Below are positions 1-10,997 of a stretch of 30,522 nucleotides of DNA, piece after piece (positions within the stretch are counted from its first letter, which is position 1; each line of letters begins with the position of its first letter). The translations under genes were made by a program, and so were the position numbers. This DNA is from Pseudovirgaria hyperparasitica (taxonomy: Eukaryota > Ascomycota > Dothideomycetes > Acrospermales > Acrospermaceae): contig NW_022985582.1 in the NCBI RefSeq assembly GCF_010093815.1, positions 53,506-84,027 on the forward strand, read 5' to 3'. The notes under the pieces were generated by a model. It ran no database searches. It saw nothing but the letters and a program-made list of their open reading frames with translations, and was not told where the DNA came from.

Positions 1-1215
1 ATACCGGCTAAAAAATCCACTTATTATAGTAGTATAAAGGCGCGCTCTAAGTTAGAGAAGAAGGTAGCTAAGGCTACTACTACTATTACTACTAACGTGG
101 CCACTAGTCGCTCTAATCTAGGTAATCCTAGTACTAGTGTTACGGAAGAGGTAGCTATAAAGCCTATCTATATCTACTCGCGCCGCCTATCTACTCTATC
201 TCCTTTAGAGGATAAAGAAGATCTTATTATAGATAATAATCGAGAGTTCACGCCTTCGCCGCCTCGCTCTAAACGCCGTTCCTCTTTTTAGTCTAATATA
301 GACTAACTTAGTTACTCTAGGTTCTTTTAGGACCTTAATATTTACTCTAAACCTAGCTCTAGTAATAATAAGATCTAGGTCGCCGAAGATACTAAACGTA
401 GTCGCGGTTTACGCTATAGAAAAACGGCGAACTACGGTTTAATATACTTTAAGTATATTAAGGCTTATACTACCGGCTCTAAATATCTCTTCTACTCTAA
501 CTCTAGTATTAGCTACTATTCTACTAACCGTAACGGGCCTATACGCCTAATCTTTAAGCTCTCTACCCGCTGCCGCCGCTATACTATAACTAGTAAGACT
601 TATCTATAGATAAGTATAATAGGCTATCTTAATCTAGTATAATCTAAAGTAGTTCACGTTAATATATTCTTAGGTTCCTATGCGTATATAAGATATATAT
701 AACGACCTTCGCATCCGCGAGACCCTTAGAGGTCCTTATAGCTATCTACCTACTATATAGAGAGAGTTTAGGGAGCGCTATAAGCTCTTTCTAGAGGTTA
801 TTAAAGTATAAGTTATAAGTATGTTAATTATTTTTAACATCTATTGATTTTTCTAGCCGCCGCGAGATCTCTAGTACCTAGGCTACCTATTCTAGGGAGT
901 CTATTCTAGCTATGGAGGCCGTAGAGAGGATTCGCTCTATCCCCCTCTATCTATCTCGCGCTACTAACGGATCTCGTAAGAGGTCTACTATTTCTCCCTC
1001 TAAGTCGCCTCGTAAGAGGGTATATATTCTATTCTAGATTATTCTAGACCGCGTTAGCTAACTTTAGGTCTAGTTACTCCGCTCTAGCGCTTAGTTATCG
1101 TCTTACTAGGCTCTAACCGAGCGCGTGGTTACTCTAGAGAATAAGGTCTCTAACCTCCGTCGCTCTATTACTCGGTTAGTTCGTTCGCTACGCTCTAAGA
1201 GTAATAATAAGATAG
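1..1215 (+). pseudogene. Antisense accessory ORF relic of gypsy-1 (Cys-rich then coiled coil), 5' end outside window
   Basis: This plus-strand coding relic runs opposite to gypsy-1 pol; I do not recognise its family. Frame 1 is open from base 1 to 288 and ends in a Ser/Arg-rich stretch (SPPRSKRRSSF), then continues to about 636 with few RIP-type stops. It crosses a Tyr-rich segment (about 436-600, such as YFKYIKAY and YLFYSNSSISYY) whose Tyr residues most likely replace Cys and His, suggesting a lost zinc-binding domain. From about 674 to 805 the reading continues in another frame (VPMRIQDIYNDLRIRETLRG, with one TAA read through as Gln). From 858 to 1213 a third frame gives a basic Ser/Pro/Arg tract and a heptad-like region (ALTERVVTLENKVSNLRRSI). 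The frame changes coincide with intron-like sequence (GTATGT at 819, TTTTTCTAG ending at 856), but the phases do not fully agree. Its place between pol and the expected 3' LTR suggests it belongs to the element. Confidence 0.5.
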
Positions 1216-1485
1216 AGAAGTAGCTCTATGGCTCTGTTTACTAGGGTTTCTATATAGTATATATTGGCTCTATCTACCTGGTTTCTATTCGTTTTAGTCC
1301 TTTTTAGACCGTTTAGATACCTATCTACTAGTTTTCTAGTAATTTAATTCTTAACTTAATAATATTATATGCATTCTTATTTATTCTATAACTATTGAAT
1401 TTTAGGTTCTAATTTCCTTTAAGTTACTTAAGTATAGGTATCATATATAAATTAGTTTATCTCTCTAAATTATATTAGAGCACCT

Positions 1486-1574
1486 AAACTAGTAGCCTAG
1501 TGGTTATTAGTTCGGGTACTCTAACCTTTTATATTATATATTACGAGTTCAATTCCGTAGTAGGGTACCTTTTT
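1486..1574 (+). other. tRNA-like sequence with Pol III A and B boxes (SINE head or tRNA pseudogene)
   Basis: TAGCCTAGTGG at 1493-1503 matches the A-box consensus and GTTCAATTC at 1547-1555 matches the B box. The spacing is that of a tRNA with a slightly long variable region or small intron, and a run of five T at 1570-1574 could terminate Pol III. The T stem is partly preserved (TACGA pairs with CCGTA except at one RIP-type position). The acceptor arms do not pair, so this is not an intact tRNA. A SINE-type or tRNA-derived insertion is the best reading. It lies between the end of pol and the antisense ORF of gypsy-1. Confidence 0.4.
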
Positions 1575-1699
1575 AGTTTCTTAGTCCTATGTTCTTCTCG
1601 TGTATAATGGTCTATATTAGTCTATTCTAGACTTCTCTATATTATTCTATTATAATATATCGCGTCGCGTGCCTATAACGGTTATTTACGTTTTCTTCG

Positions 1700-4600
1700 C
1701 GTTTAGTAACTATATATCGCTTAAATTATAGGGCTGCCTTATAGAGTTTTTCTAGTATGCGTTTAGAATTCGTAATTCGATACTTCATTCTCTATGGTAT
1801 CCTTCTTCTTTTTACGACGGCCCCGACGGCGCTAGGTTTACGGTAGTAACGTATTATTCTATAACCTCTATTTATATATAGCTATCGCGGTACTTAAGAT
1901 ATATACTATAGGTTCCTAGATATTCTTATCCTTAGTGTAGTTCTTCTAACGGATTCGATACTTTTAGACACCGTTCTTGTCAAGCCTATATTCGATAATA
2001 TAGTCTACTTCGTATACGTCTAGTCTATCTTAGGGTATAATAGAGTATAATTACACGTTCATGCGTTTATATATGTTAGGTCGAAACCTTTTAAGTAATA
2101 AGACGTGGAATACGTTATAGACTTTTATATTATTTCCTAGGTTAAGCTCGTAGACTCTTATAGCGATACGACGTTTAATTCGGAAGGGACTAGCCATTTT
2201 ATAATCGAGCTTTTTATTTACTTACGATGTTTATATATTATGGATGTTAAGGAGGATCTTGTCTCCCTCCTTGTACGCTTAATCTTTAACTAACCTATTA
2301 TAGTACTTTATATATAACTTATTCGCTTACTAGATTATTACGTAATAGTTACGTGCGGTTTTAAAGATTTTAATCGTTAGTTCCTACGCGTGGACGTTAA
2401 CATCTATCGTTCGGTCGAACTAGACTATATAAGGTTTGAAACCTATCCTTAGACTATATTCTAGGTTTACCTAGAAGGGCGTAATACCTATTATACTATA
2501 ACGACTATTATTATACGCGAATTCTACTATGCTTAGTAGAGAGGCCTAGTCGTCTTATTCGAAATTATAGAATGCACGAAGGTAGGCCTTAAGCGTTTAG
2601 TTCTATCGCTCTATCTAACCATCTATTTATAGATAGAATACTATTAACATGTTTCTATTTATACCGGCTATTTTGTAGAATAACATCTAGAATTTAGACG
2701 TGAATATACTCCCTCGGTCTATAACGATCCTTTTTAGTATACTATAGACCTTAATAATCTTATTCTAGAATACTTATACTAGTTCTTTTAATATGATTAT
2801 CTTCTATATAGGGACGTACCTAGATATCTTTATAAGTCTATCTACGATAATAAGAATTAAATTATAACTTATCCTAAGCATCTTACTTAGAGGTAAGTTA
2901 ACTATAAAATCTATAGTAATATCTTCCTATATAAAGAGGGGGACTAGTAGAGGCTGTAAGTTCCTATATAGCTTATGCCTAGGTACCTTTATTCTTTAAT
3001 AAATCGGATAAGTAGCTATCTATTCTTCGACGTACTTAGGTATATCTTTCTAAAAATAGTACTAACGAATTAAGCTTAGGGTATATATATACCCGAAATA
3101 TCCTACTAGGTTAGCGTTATAGTATCGGCTAACTATAGTAAATCGTGCGTTACCCGTCGGTATATAGTACTTTCTATCGTAGTAGAGTAAGCCGTCTATA
3201 AAGGTCTACTTATAGTCTATTTCGGTCTATAATAACCTATCTTACTATATTTTACATAACTTTAAAACTATCGGGTCTATCTTTTATAGATCCACGATTA
3301 ACTAGGCGAGGTCTACTTAATATATACGCCGGGTACTATCGCCCTCCCTAATAGCGCCGATAAATAGCTCGCTAGGGACTTTGGTACCGTGTCTTTAGTT
3401 ACCGGCTTTAGTCTTATAAATTTAATTACCGGTATCGGCGTTAGTATCTCGCTAATCGTCGGATAACTTATTATCTAACCTCGTCCTTAAGAGTTAGGCC
3501 TATAGCTACTCTAGGACCCTATAGCTACTATAATCCTAGGCGCCTTCTTTATAGTTAGGTCTTCTTAATATTCTATTAGCTAGGTTTATACTTCTAGATC
3601 GATGGCAGATTATAAAGTAGAAATTTATAAGCTACTTAGTCTATTAAACCTATTAACGATTTAAAACCGTTATACTTATAAACCCCTTTAAGTTATAGTA
3701 ATTAGTTAGTAACTTAACGTCATGTATAGTACCTTTAAGATAATATTACTACTACTTAAACGACTCTACTATTACTAGTAGCTCTTAGTTATAAATAGTA
3801 TATCTAGTCTTGATGTTAGCTATCTTACGCGAGAAGAACGTAACTAGATACTATTAGACCTTTTTAGACTCTATTAGTCTAGGCTAGGAGAGTATACCCG
3901 AGATTGTAAATCCTAATATATTAGTTTTAACGCGAATAGATTTAGTTAGATCGAAGTATACTAGTAATAGGGCGGTTATAAATGCTTCTTTAATCTTCTC
4001 GAAGGATGTTCTTTTAACCTTAGTTAATTTAATAGATTATGATTCGATATTACGCTGTTTCTGTCCACCACGGACCGTAATAGATAAGTCGGTAGTAGTA
4101 GTACGCGTATTAAGTAGTGCGGCTAAACGGGAGAAGTACTTAACGAATTTTCGGTAGTAATTAGCGAATCTAATAAAGACACGTATATCTCGAACCAATT
4201 TTAGTTTAGGCCAGTCTACGATAGTAGCGACTCTATCCCTTTCTATGGTTATACCTTAATTAGTAATAACGAAGCTAAGGAAGTTAATATGGTCCTGGTG
4301 GAACTTGCATTTGGATAGCTTAATATATAGCTTATGTTTTTCTAGCCTATCTAGGACTGCGTGTACGTGCTAGATGTGTTCTTCTTTATTATTAGAGAAG
4401 ATAAGAATGTTATCGAGGTATATGATGCACGTCATGTCGAGTAGGTCTACTAGCGCGTTATTAATGTACGCTTAGAAGGTTCCTAGCGCATTAGTTAGTC
4501 TAAAAGGGACTACTATGTACTCGAAGTATCTATAACGGGTCCTAAACGCCGTTTTCTACTTATCGCCCTTCTTAATATATAGGCGGTAGTAGGCGTCGCG

Positions 4601-5470
4601 TAGATCGAGCTTAGTAAAGATCTTCGTACGCCCTAGTCTATTAATAGACTCGGAGATAAGAGGTAGTAGGTAACGATTCTTTCGCGTGATATTATTTAGG
4701 CTATAGTAGTCGATATATAGATAGAGACTCCTATCCTTCTTCTTTATAAAGAGGATTAGAGCTTCGGCTAGGGATATACTAGGCCTAATCTATCCTCGCG
4801 TAAGGTTCTTTTTAATATATTCTCGGAGGACCTATAGTTCGGGTTCTAATAGAGGGTAGATAGGTCCGTGTGGGGGTTATTAACCGTTTTCGAGGTTAAT
4901 AGTAAGGTTAGTAGGTTAGTATTAAGGTAATTCGGACGAGTCGATCGCTAACGCGATATGTTAGTATATTTTATACTAATATAGTAGGTTTTCGTCCACT
5001 TTAATACTAAGCTCTCTATTTTAAGTAAGTAAGAGGACATAGATAGCGGAGATTGCCTTTTCGTAGTCCTTCTAGAATTATTCGTCATCGACTAGCTATA
5101 CTAGGTTCTATTATAGTAGATATATACGCCAGCCAGCTGTTTTCTAGATAAAGTCTAGTTTCGGGTTATATTTTTCAAGCTACAGTATACCGAGAATCAT
5201 ATTAAAGAGACTATCTACCACGATAAAGGTTAAGTAGTAGGGTTTCCACTTCCCCCCGCTATCCTAGATACCGTATTTAATAATATAGGTACTCTACGAT
5301 TTAATGGGACTATCGATACCATAGAAGATAGTACCTATTAGTACTTAAATATCAACGTTAAGTTCTCATACTCATTAAGTTAACATAACGTTAGTAGCTA
5401 AACCGCTATTAAGTATTACAGTCTAATATTATCCACGAGGGACCTCAATAGGTCTAGCCTATAGTTTAAT
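1700..5470 (-). pseudogene. gypsy-1 pol relic: protease, RT, RNase H, integrase, chromodomain
   Basis: This was the polyprotein that matured, reverse-transcribed and integrated the element. The protease motif DSG is now NSG (5402-5410, context VILNSGLATN). RT keeps VPFRLTNALGTF and then a TAG replacing Gln (near 4490), and the active site YLDD is YLDN at 4409-4420, followed by ILIFSNNKEEHI. RNase H lies at about 3600-4000. The integrase zinc region is at about 3100-3260 and the first catalytic Asp is in IDFI at 2903-2914. The C-terminal integrase domain (FRIKRRIAIRVYELNLG, then VYNVFHV) is at about 2080-2250. A chromodomain follows at about 1882-2011 (EVDYIIEYRLDKNGV and the RW/WEP-type positions, with TAG in place of Trp), then a basic tail RRRGRRKKKD. 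All these motifs share one frame, -1 relative to gag. Pol ends somewhere between 1650 and 1800. Confidence 0.92.
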
Positions 5471-5479
5471 ATACTATTT

Positions 5480-6921
5480 AGCGGATTATCCCTCTATTAT
5501 AGTCGCGCCTATAAGTTATAAGGGTTTCTCGTAGACTATTAGTTTTTTATATTCTATACTAGATAGTTAGACGCGATATATCCTAGCTACTAGCACTTAT
5601 AGTATATAACTAGTTAGTTAGTTATATTAGCACTTAGTAGCTTCCCCGAACGGTACTTAGGTACTATATAGTCTATTCTACCATAGGTATAGTAAGTAAC
5701 TTTAGGTCGTTTATATAAGTTAGTCCTTATATCTCGATATATTAATTAGTAGAGAGATCCACGATACGATCCGCGTAGTTTTGAATTTAAGGCGTGGTAG
5801 TAGCCTTATAACGTCCCGTGAGATCTATTACTAAATTAGTTTTAGTTAGACGATTTTACATTAGATTAGATCGTTAGAGATAGTCATATACTAGCGCGGC
5901 GTTAATTATTTATTATACGCTAGTATCGCTTCGCGAGATTTATAAGAGCTTAGAGGTCTATAGAGATTATCGTTATAAGGTTAAGACGGTCCTTTATATT
6001 TAGGGCGAGGGACCGTTTAAAGTTATTATACTATTAAATTATACGATCTTCTTCGGCTTCTCTCTAGAGAGGCTAAAGGTATTTAAGGAGTTATAATGGT
6101 AACTAATTATCTCGTTATCGAGTCTCGAAGATATAGCCCTAGGCCTAGTCGCGTTATTTAGCCCTATTACTAAAATATTAGAGGAGAAATTTAGTGAACG
6201 TGTCCTAGTTATAGGTATCCTTAGGATGTTCGATTCGGTATACTATCTAACGTTCTAAAGGCGTTAGGTTAAGGTAGTTCTAGGCGAATCTAATTTTATC
6301 GCTATCGTTCGTGAATAGATAGAAGAATCGGCTATATTAGGAAGCCTCTACGTGGAAACTCTTTCTACTTTTACTATCGAAGTAAGGTAGTTTCTTAGAT
6401 CGGGGTAATTAGGATAGTAGTAGACTAGGATAGATCGTTTTAGTTAGTATAGATCTATATAAATATAGATTAGTTATTACTAGAACTAAAGCGTGTAATA
6501 TAGCTTTAAGTCTCGTAGTACGTCCTTAAGCTTCGTCGAGTTCGCGTAGTTATTACTTAAGTTAAACCTATTATTACCTCTCTTCGTGTAGTCTAGTATA
6601 TATATTATTATAAGGTATGGTTAACGTTAGATAATTCTAATAGATTAACTCGTTAACGTTAATAAGGTCTAGCCTTATATTAAGGTTAGGTCTAGTATAG
6701 TTCGGACTAGACTAAGATAGAGTATAATAGACTCTATCCTCGTGTTCTATAATATCTTCTATAGTTATACGGAATATCATGCGAGTTATCGGTGTAATAG
6801 TCTATAAGGTATGGTTATCGGTAGGGGTAGTTATAGATAGACTATTCTTCTCGTTTAGGTTAGGAGAAGGTCTACTATAAGAGGCGGTGCCACGAGTATT
6901 ATAATAAGTAGATAGCGCCAT
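5480..6921 (-). pseudogene. gypsy-1 gag relic with two CCHC zinc knuckles
   Basis: Gag formed the retrotransposon particle and bound its RNA. An ATG at 6919-6921 opens a frame beginning MALSTYYNTRGTAS that contains only TAG/TAA stops of RIP type. Near the C terminus are two CX2CX4HX4C knuckles. In the first (5653-5694) all four metal-binding positions now read Tyr (YYTYGRIDYIVPKY), exactly what C to T on either strand makes of Cys and His codons. The second (5563-5604) keeps one Cys: YYKC, two TAG in place of Gln, then LGYIASNY. The pol frame begins downstream in the -1 frame, so gag-pol expression probably needed a -1 frameshift, if no later indel misleads. Confidence 0.85.
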
Positions 6922-6939
6922 TTCTATAAACTACCGTCG

Positions 6940-7202
6940 TGCTATATAAAGAGGAATTAAAATATAAGGATTATAGACGTAGAATAGTAGTCTAATAGGT
7001 CATAGGAGGATTTAGGAATATATTTAAAAGGGTAGTCTACTCTTCTAACGAGGTTAATTTCTAAAGAGTAGGAATTAAGTGTATGCGGCCTACTTATATA
7101 GTAGTCTCGCTTATTCTAGCTAACTTACCCTAGGTCCACCTATCACGGACCGTACTAGACCATAGTATTCTAGTTGAGTCTATCCTGGTGTTAGCCCTAA
7201 CA
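6940..7202 (-). repeat. gypsy-1 5' LTR and leader (inner boundary uncertain)
   Basis: The sense strand starts TGTTAGGGCTAACACCAGG at 7202, directly abutting the gypsy-2 LTR. A TATATAA box-like string lies at 7094-7100 (minus), about 100 bases inside, as expected for an LTR promoter. The gag ATG is at 6921, so LTR plus leader occupy at most 280 bases. No LTR partner is in the window and I could not place the primer binding site, so the inner edge is approximate. Confidence 0.6.
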
Positions 7203-7266
7203 ATACTACTTATACTAGAGTCTATATATTCTTCTATAGCTCTAGCTAGTAATTTATTATATAATA
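7203..7266 (-). repeat. gypsy-2 3' LTR fragment, truncated by gypsy-1 insertion
   Basis: About 60 bases (ATACTACTTATACTAGAGTC onward on the plus strand) are nearly identical to 24350-24411, the outer end of the gypsy-2 5' LTR. The match stops exactly where gypsy-1 starts (7202). On the inner side it stops at 7266 next to a polypurine tract, as expected at the U3 start of a 3' LTR. Confidence 0.82.
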
Positions 7267-7274
7267 CCCCTCCT
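7267..7274 (-). other. Polypurine tract of gypsy-2
   Basis: On the minus strand the bases immediately before the LTR start read AGGAGGGG, preceded by CTT. A purine run touching the 3' LTR is the usual plus-strand primer of LTR retrotransposons. It supports 7266 as the LTR boundary. Confidence 0.65.
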
Positions 7275-7277
7275 AAG

Positions 7278-7960
7278 GTACTTCGTTCTAAAGTACTTCC
7301 GTAGTTACTTATAAGTAGAAGGTTATTCTAATTTTCTTTAGTAAGGAGCCCTTCCTCTTTTTCTTCCGTTATACCTAGAGTTATAAAATTAGTTAAGTCT
7401 TCTAAATCTAATCCGGCGAAATAGAGAGTTACTTCATCTATTTTAATTAATTATAAGGGTAACGAGATACCTTTCCCTTACTTATTCTATAAGAAATATA
7501 GTTTAACTTATAGAATGGTATTTATAAAGTCCGATAAGTGTTTAGAGTACGTTTATTAGAGTTACTTAGTAAGTAAGTATAGAATTAAGGCTTTAAGTAA
7601 ATTATCTTATAAGTTCTCTTTCCTTTTATTAGGGCTAGTAAGTAATATTTCTAGATAAGAAGGTTTATTCTAAAAAGACTTATCTTAAGTTAGAGAAAGA
7701 ACGTATAGCCGCTACTTAGCGAAAAGCTTAGTAGGACGCTTAGACCGCCTTTACACGTCTAGAGCGCTTAGAGAAATAGTAGAAGCTATTAGAGCGTTGT
7801 TAAAATAATATACTTTATTAGAATCTATTAGTAATAGACCTTAAGAAGGAGAAGGAGCGACTTAAATATCAATAGAGAGTTACTATTAAGGAGGCTCTAA
7901 ATCCTTCCTTAGGTTTTAATAATTCTTAGCTTAGTATAGAGAACTAGGCGAATCTAGGTT
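7278..7960 (+). pseudogene. Antisense accessory ORF relic of gypsy-2 (Cys-rich then coiled coil)
   Basis: This plus-strand relic lies between the polypurine tract and the 3' end of pol, tail to tail with pol. One frame from 7278 to about 7640 has only a few RIP-type stops and reads through a Ser-rich stretch (VRSPSSFSSVIPRVIKL) into a Tyr/Cys segment (IPFPYLFYKKYSLTYR, then FIKSDKCLEYVY), which looks like a former cluster of CXXC-type zinc ligands. After a one-base frame change near 7640-7648 it continues FLDKKVYSKKTYLKLEKERI and then a long Lys/Glu/Arg/Leu-rich region with heptad-like spacing (TAFTRLERLEK, LLVIDLKKEKERL), a probable coiled coil. It resembles in outline the small fungal proteins with a Cys-rich N-terminal part and a coiled-coil C-terminal part, but that is recollection, not a search. 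No start codon can be assigned. Confidence 0.6.
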
Positions 7961-10900
7961 TATTTAATAGAACTTCTATAATAGTTACTAGTAGTTCGTT
8001 AAATATTCTCTAGGTTTCTAAGTATTTAATTTATATCTATAGCCCTTCCACTTAATTAGGTATTCTAGTATTTTATTACTAATTCTAGATTCTAGAATCC
8101 TTTTAACTTTGAATTCCTCGTCTATAGCTTTAATATTAGTTTTAATTTTTATATTACGTGGTGCTGGTTCTAGTAATAAGATATAAAATACTAGGTGTAT
8201 CCTTATATTCTAAGGTAAAGATAGTTTATAATTAACTTCTAAAATTTTTCATTTTATTCGGAAAGGTCTAATCTTTTTAAAGTCTAGTTTACTATTTAGT
8301 TATTATATCTTAATATTTTTCTATATAAGGAATACTAGGTCTCCCTCCCTTAGGGATAGTCCCTTTATTCTCTTTTAATTTATATATTTTATTATTCTTT
8401 TATTTATAAAAGAAAGTTTAGTCTATAGCTCCGAGTATAGTTTATATAGCCATTCTATCTTAATCTTTACTTTTAGTATAGACTATTCTAGTTTATAATT
8501 ATAGCTAGCTATAGGGTTAAATCCGTAGTTTACATAGAATAGTAAAGTTTTAGTTATTAAGGTTATCGCGCTATTATAGGCGAATTAAGCTAGTGGTAGT
8601 AGTTCTATCTAATTATCTTATTATTTATTAATATAGTATCGGAGGTATTATTCTAGTATTCTATTTAGAATCTCTATTTATCTATCTATCTATAGATAGT
8701 AGACTATTAATAGTTAGTAGTTCGTTCTAAGCTATTATACTAGGCTTTTCTAAAAGTTTAATATAAAGAGCTTATCTCTATTAGATATAATACTATTAGG
8801 TAAACTATAGTTTACTATAACTACTTATAGAAATATATAGGCTATTTCTTCTATATCTATATCCTTTTAATAGAGTATAAAGTAGGCGTACTTTATAAGT
8901 TTATTAACTACTACTAGTATAGCGTTATACTATACTTATAAAACTAGTTCTCTTAAGAGTAGTAGATCTATTATAAAGTCTATAGAGATTATTTTCTAAG
9001 TATATAATAGTAGAGAAATCGGTTAAAGTTCTCTATATAGTTTATATCTATTAGATTGGCTTTTACTATATAGAATATAGTTCTATATAACTTCCTTAAT
9101 AACTTATCTTTCCTTATAAGTTATATAGTATCTCTTAAATCTTTTATAAGTTTTTATTTCTTCTTAATATATATATATTAGATCTTCGTGGAATTTTTTA
9201 ATAAAATAGTAGGCCTTATCCCTTAGAATTATACTCCTTCCCTTAGGGTCCTTAAGTATAAATTCTTTCTATATTACTATAATATATTATATTAGTTTAA
9301 GGTTTCCTTCTTTAGTAATTTCTAATATAGTCTATTCTATAGTAGGTTCTTTTCGCTTATATTCTACTTATTAGCTAAGGGTATTAGCTCTTCCGTTTTC
9401 GGATCCTTTATAGTATATAATTTAGATATTAAACTCTATAAGAAGCTTATACTAACCGATTTATTTCTTTCGGAGTTCCTTTATTATAGTAAAGGTAGTT
9501 AGGTTTTTATAGTTAGTATATACTTTTACTATATAGCCTAATCTATAGAGATAGCTTCTCTATTTCTTAAGATACTTAATTATAGTATAGAGTTCTTTTT
9601 TATAGATTAGCTAATTTATTTCTAATCCTCGGAATTTTCGGGAGTAAAATACTATAGAATATCTTTTCTCTTATTTGTCTATCTAGGTTAACTACCCTCT
9701 AATAGTAAATTCTAATATATCTATCTTAACTTTATAGGGTTTTTCTATTTAATATATCTTTAATATAGGTTTAGTTATAATAGACTCTTTTAATTATTAA
9801 AATGCTTATTCTTACTTTAGTCTCTATTTAAATATTATATTTTTCTTTATAAGCTTATATAGTAGGGCCGTTTTTATAGAATAGTTATATATAAATTTTC
9901 TATAAAAGTTTATAAATCTAGTAAATCCTTAGATTTCCTTAACTATCTTAGGTTATTTCTAGTTTTTAATAGTCTTAATCTTCTTTAGGTCTATTTGTAT
10001 TTCTCTAGGTATAATTTTAAATTCTAAAAATATAACTTTCTATATATAGAAGATACTCTTCTTTAATTCTACTAGTAGATTTACTATTTATAATTTCTAA
10101 AATACCTTATATACGTGTTCTCTATACTCTAATAGGTTTCTTAAATAAATTAATATATTATCTAGGTATACTATTATAAAGTAGTCGAGGTATTCCCTTA
10201 GTACGTCGTTAATTAGTACTTAGAATATAGCTAGTATATTAGTTAGCCTAAATAGTATTACTAGATATTTATAGTAGCCGTATTAAGTCCGAAAAGCTAT
10301 TTTCTATTTATCTTCTTCTACTATATATATAAGGTTATAGACTCTTTATAAGTCTATTATAGTAAAGTACTAAGCTTCTATAAGTTAGTTCTATAATTTA
10401 TTAATTTAGGGTAGAGGGTATCTATTTTTAATAGTAATATCATTTAAGTATTAATAGCCTATATAGAGTTATTCGCTTCTATCTTTCTTTAGTATAAAGA
10501 GTATTAGATATTCTATAGGTAATTTAGAGGGTCGGATATATCTCTTTACTTCTATTTTCTTAATATATTATTACGTTATCTCTAGTTATTTTTTAGTAAG
10601 TTAGTATATACTTTTAAACGTGGGTGCTATTCCTAGTTAGAATATTATTATATAATTATATAGGCCACGCTTTAGTAGTCCCGTCTTAAGTTCTTCTTTA
10701 AAGATAATATAGTATTAGTAGTATTTCTTCGGTACGAGTATATCATTTATTTTTTAAATCTATTTATCTATAGGCGTGCTTTATTATACTATATATTTCT
10801 TAGGTAAGGGTCCGCTCTTTATATTACCTTACTTATTATTAAGCTTCTAAATATAGTAGATAGACTTTCTAGTTATTAGCGCCTTTATAGATTTATTAAT

Positions 10901-10997
10901 CTCTACTTCTTCTTTAATAGTTTCTAAGGGTCTTAATATTTCCTAGGGTATAATTTCCTTAGTTTTCTAGTTAATTATAGGGTTAACTTCTTTAAGC
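7960..10997 (-). pseudogene. gypsy-2 pol relic, downstream segment: RT, RNase H, integrase, chromodomain
   Basis: In sense order, the N-terminal RT motif RPSKLPIEYLILFILKKDRS lies at about 10480-10560. RT then shows FRLTNILAIF near 10240 and the active site YLDN (was YLDD) at 10157-10168 followed by ILIYLRNLLEYREHVY. RNase H includes YSRKFRGLEIN and VYTNYKNLTTF (TDH changed to TNY) at about 9480-9660. Integrase has its first catalytic Asp in IDFIIDLLL (8972-8983) and a C-terminal GDLVFLI / LDFKKIRPFRIK region at about 8240-8370. A clear chromodomain sits at about 7990-8119 (EEFKVKRILESRISNKILEY, then LIKWKGY). All motifs share one frame. LINE-A interrupts the gene just upstream of RT. Confidence 0.92.

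Larger units (their letters stand above)
1..7202 (-). mobile_element. Ty3/gypsy chromovirus relic, gypsy-1 (3' LTR outside window)
   Basis: The minus strand carries the full order gag, protease, RT, RNase H, integrase, chromodomain, all inactivated by RIP-type changes. The element starts at 7202 with TGTTAGGG, a canonical LTR start. The next bases, from 7203, are the interrupted LTR of a second element (gypsy-2), so gypsy-1 inserted into that LTR. No second LTR copy could be found by eye between 1 and 1850, so the 3' LTR and the rest of the gypsy-2 LTR should lie left of the window. It keeps more CA/TG than gypsy-2, which fits a younger insertion. Confidence 0.9.

Noticed and set aside
1600-1850. 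Candidate gypsy-1 3' LTR
   Set aside because: No shared sequence with 6940-7202 could be found by eye, and the antisense ORF lies beyond it. The 3' LTR is more likely left of the window.
7638-7662. GTAAGT...AG as an intron in the gypsy-2 antisense ORF
   Set aside because: It would be only about 25 bases, and a one-base frame change gives a continuous reading (FLDKKVYSKKT).
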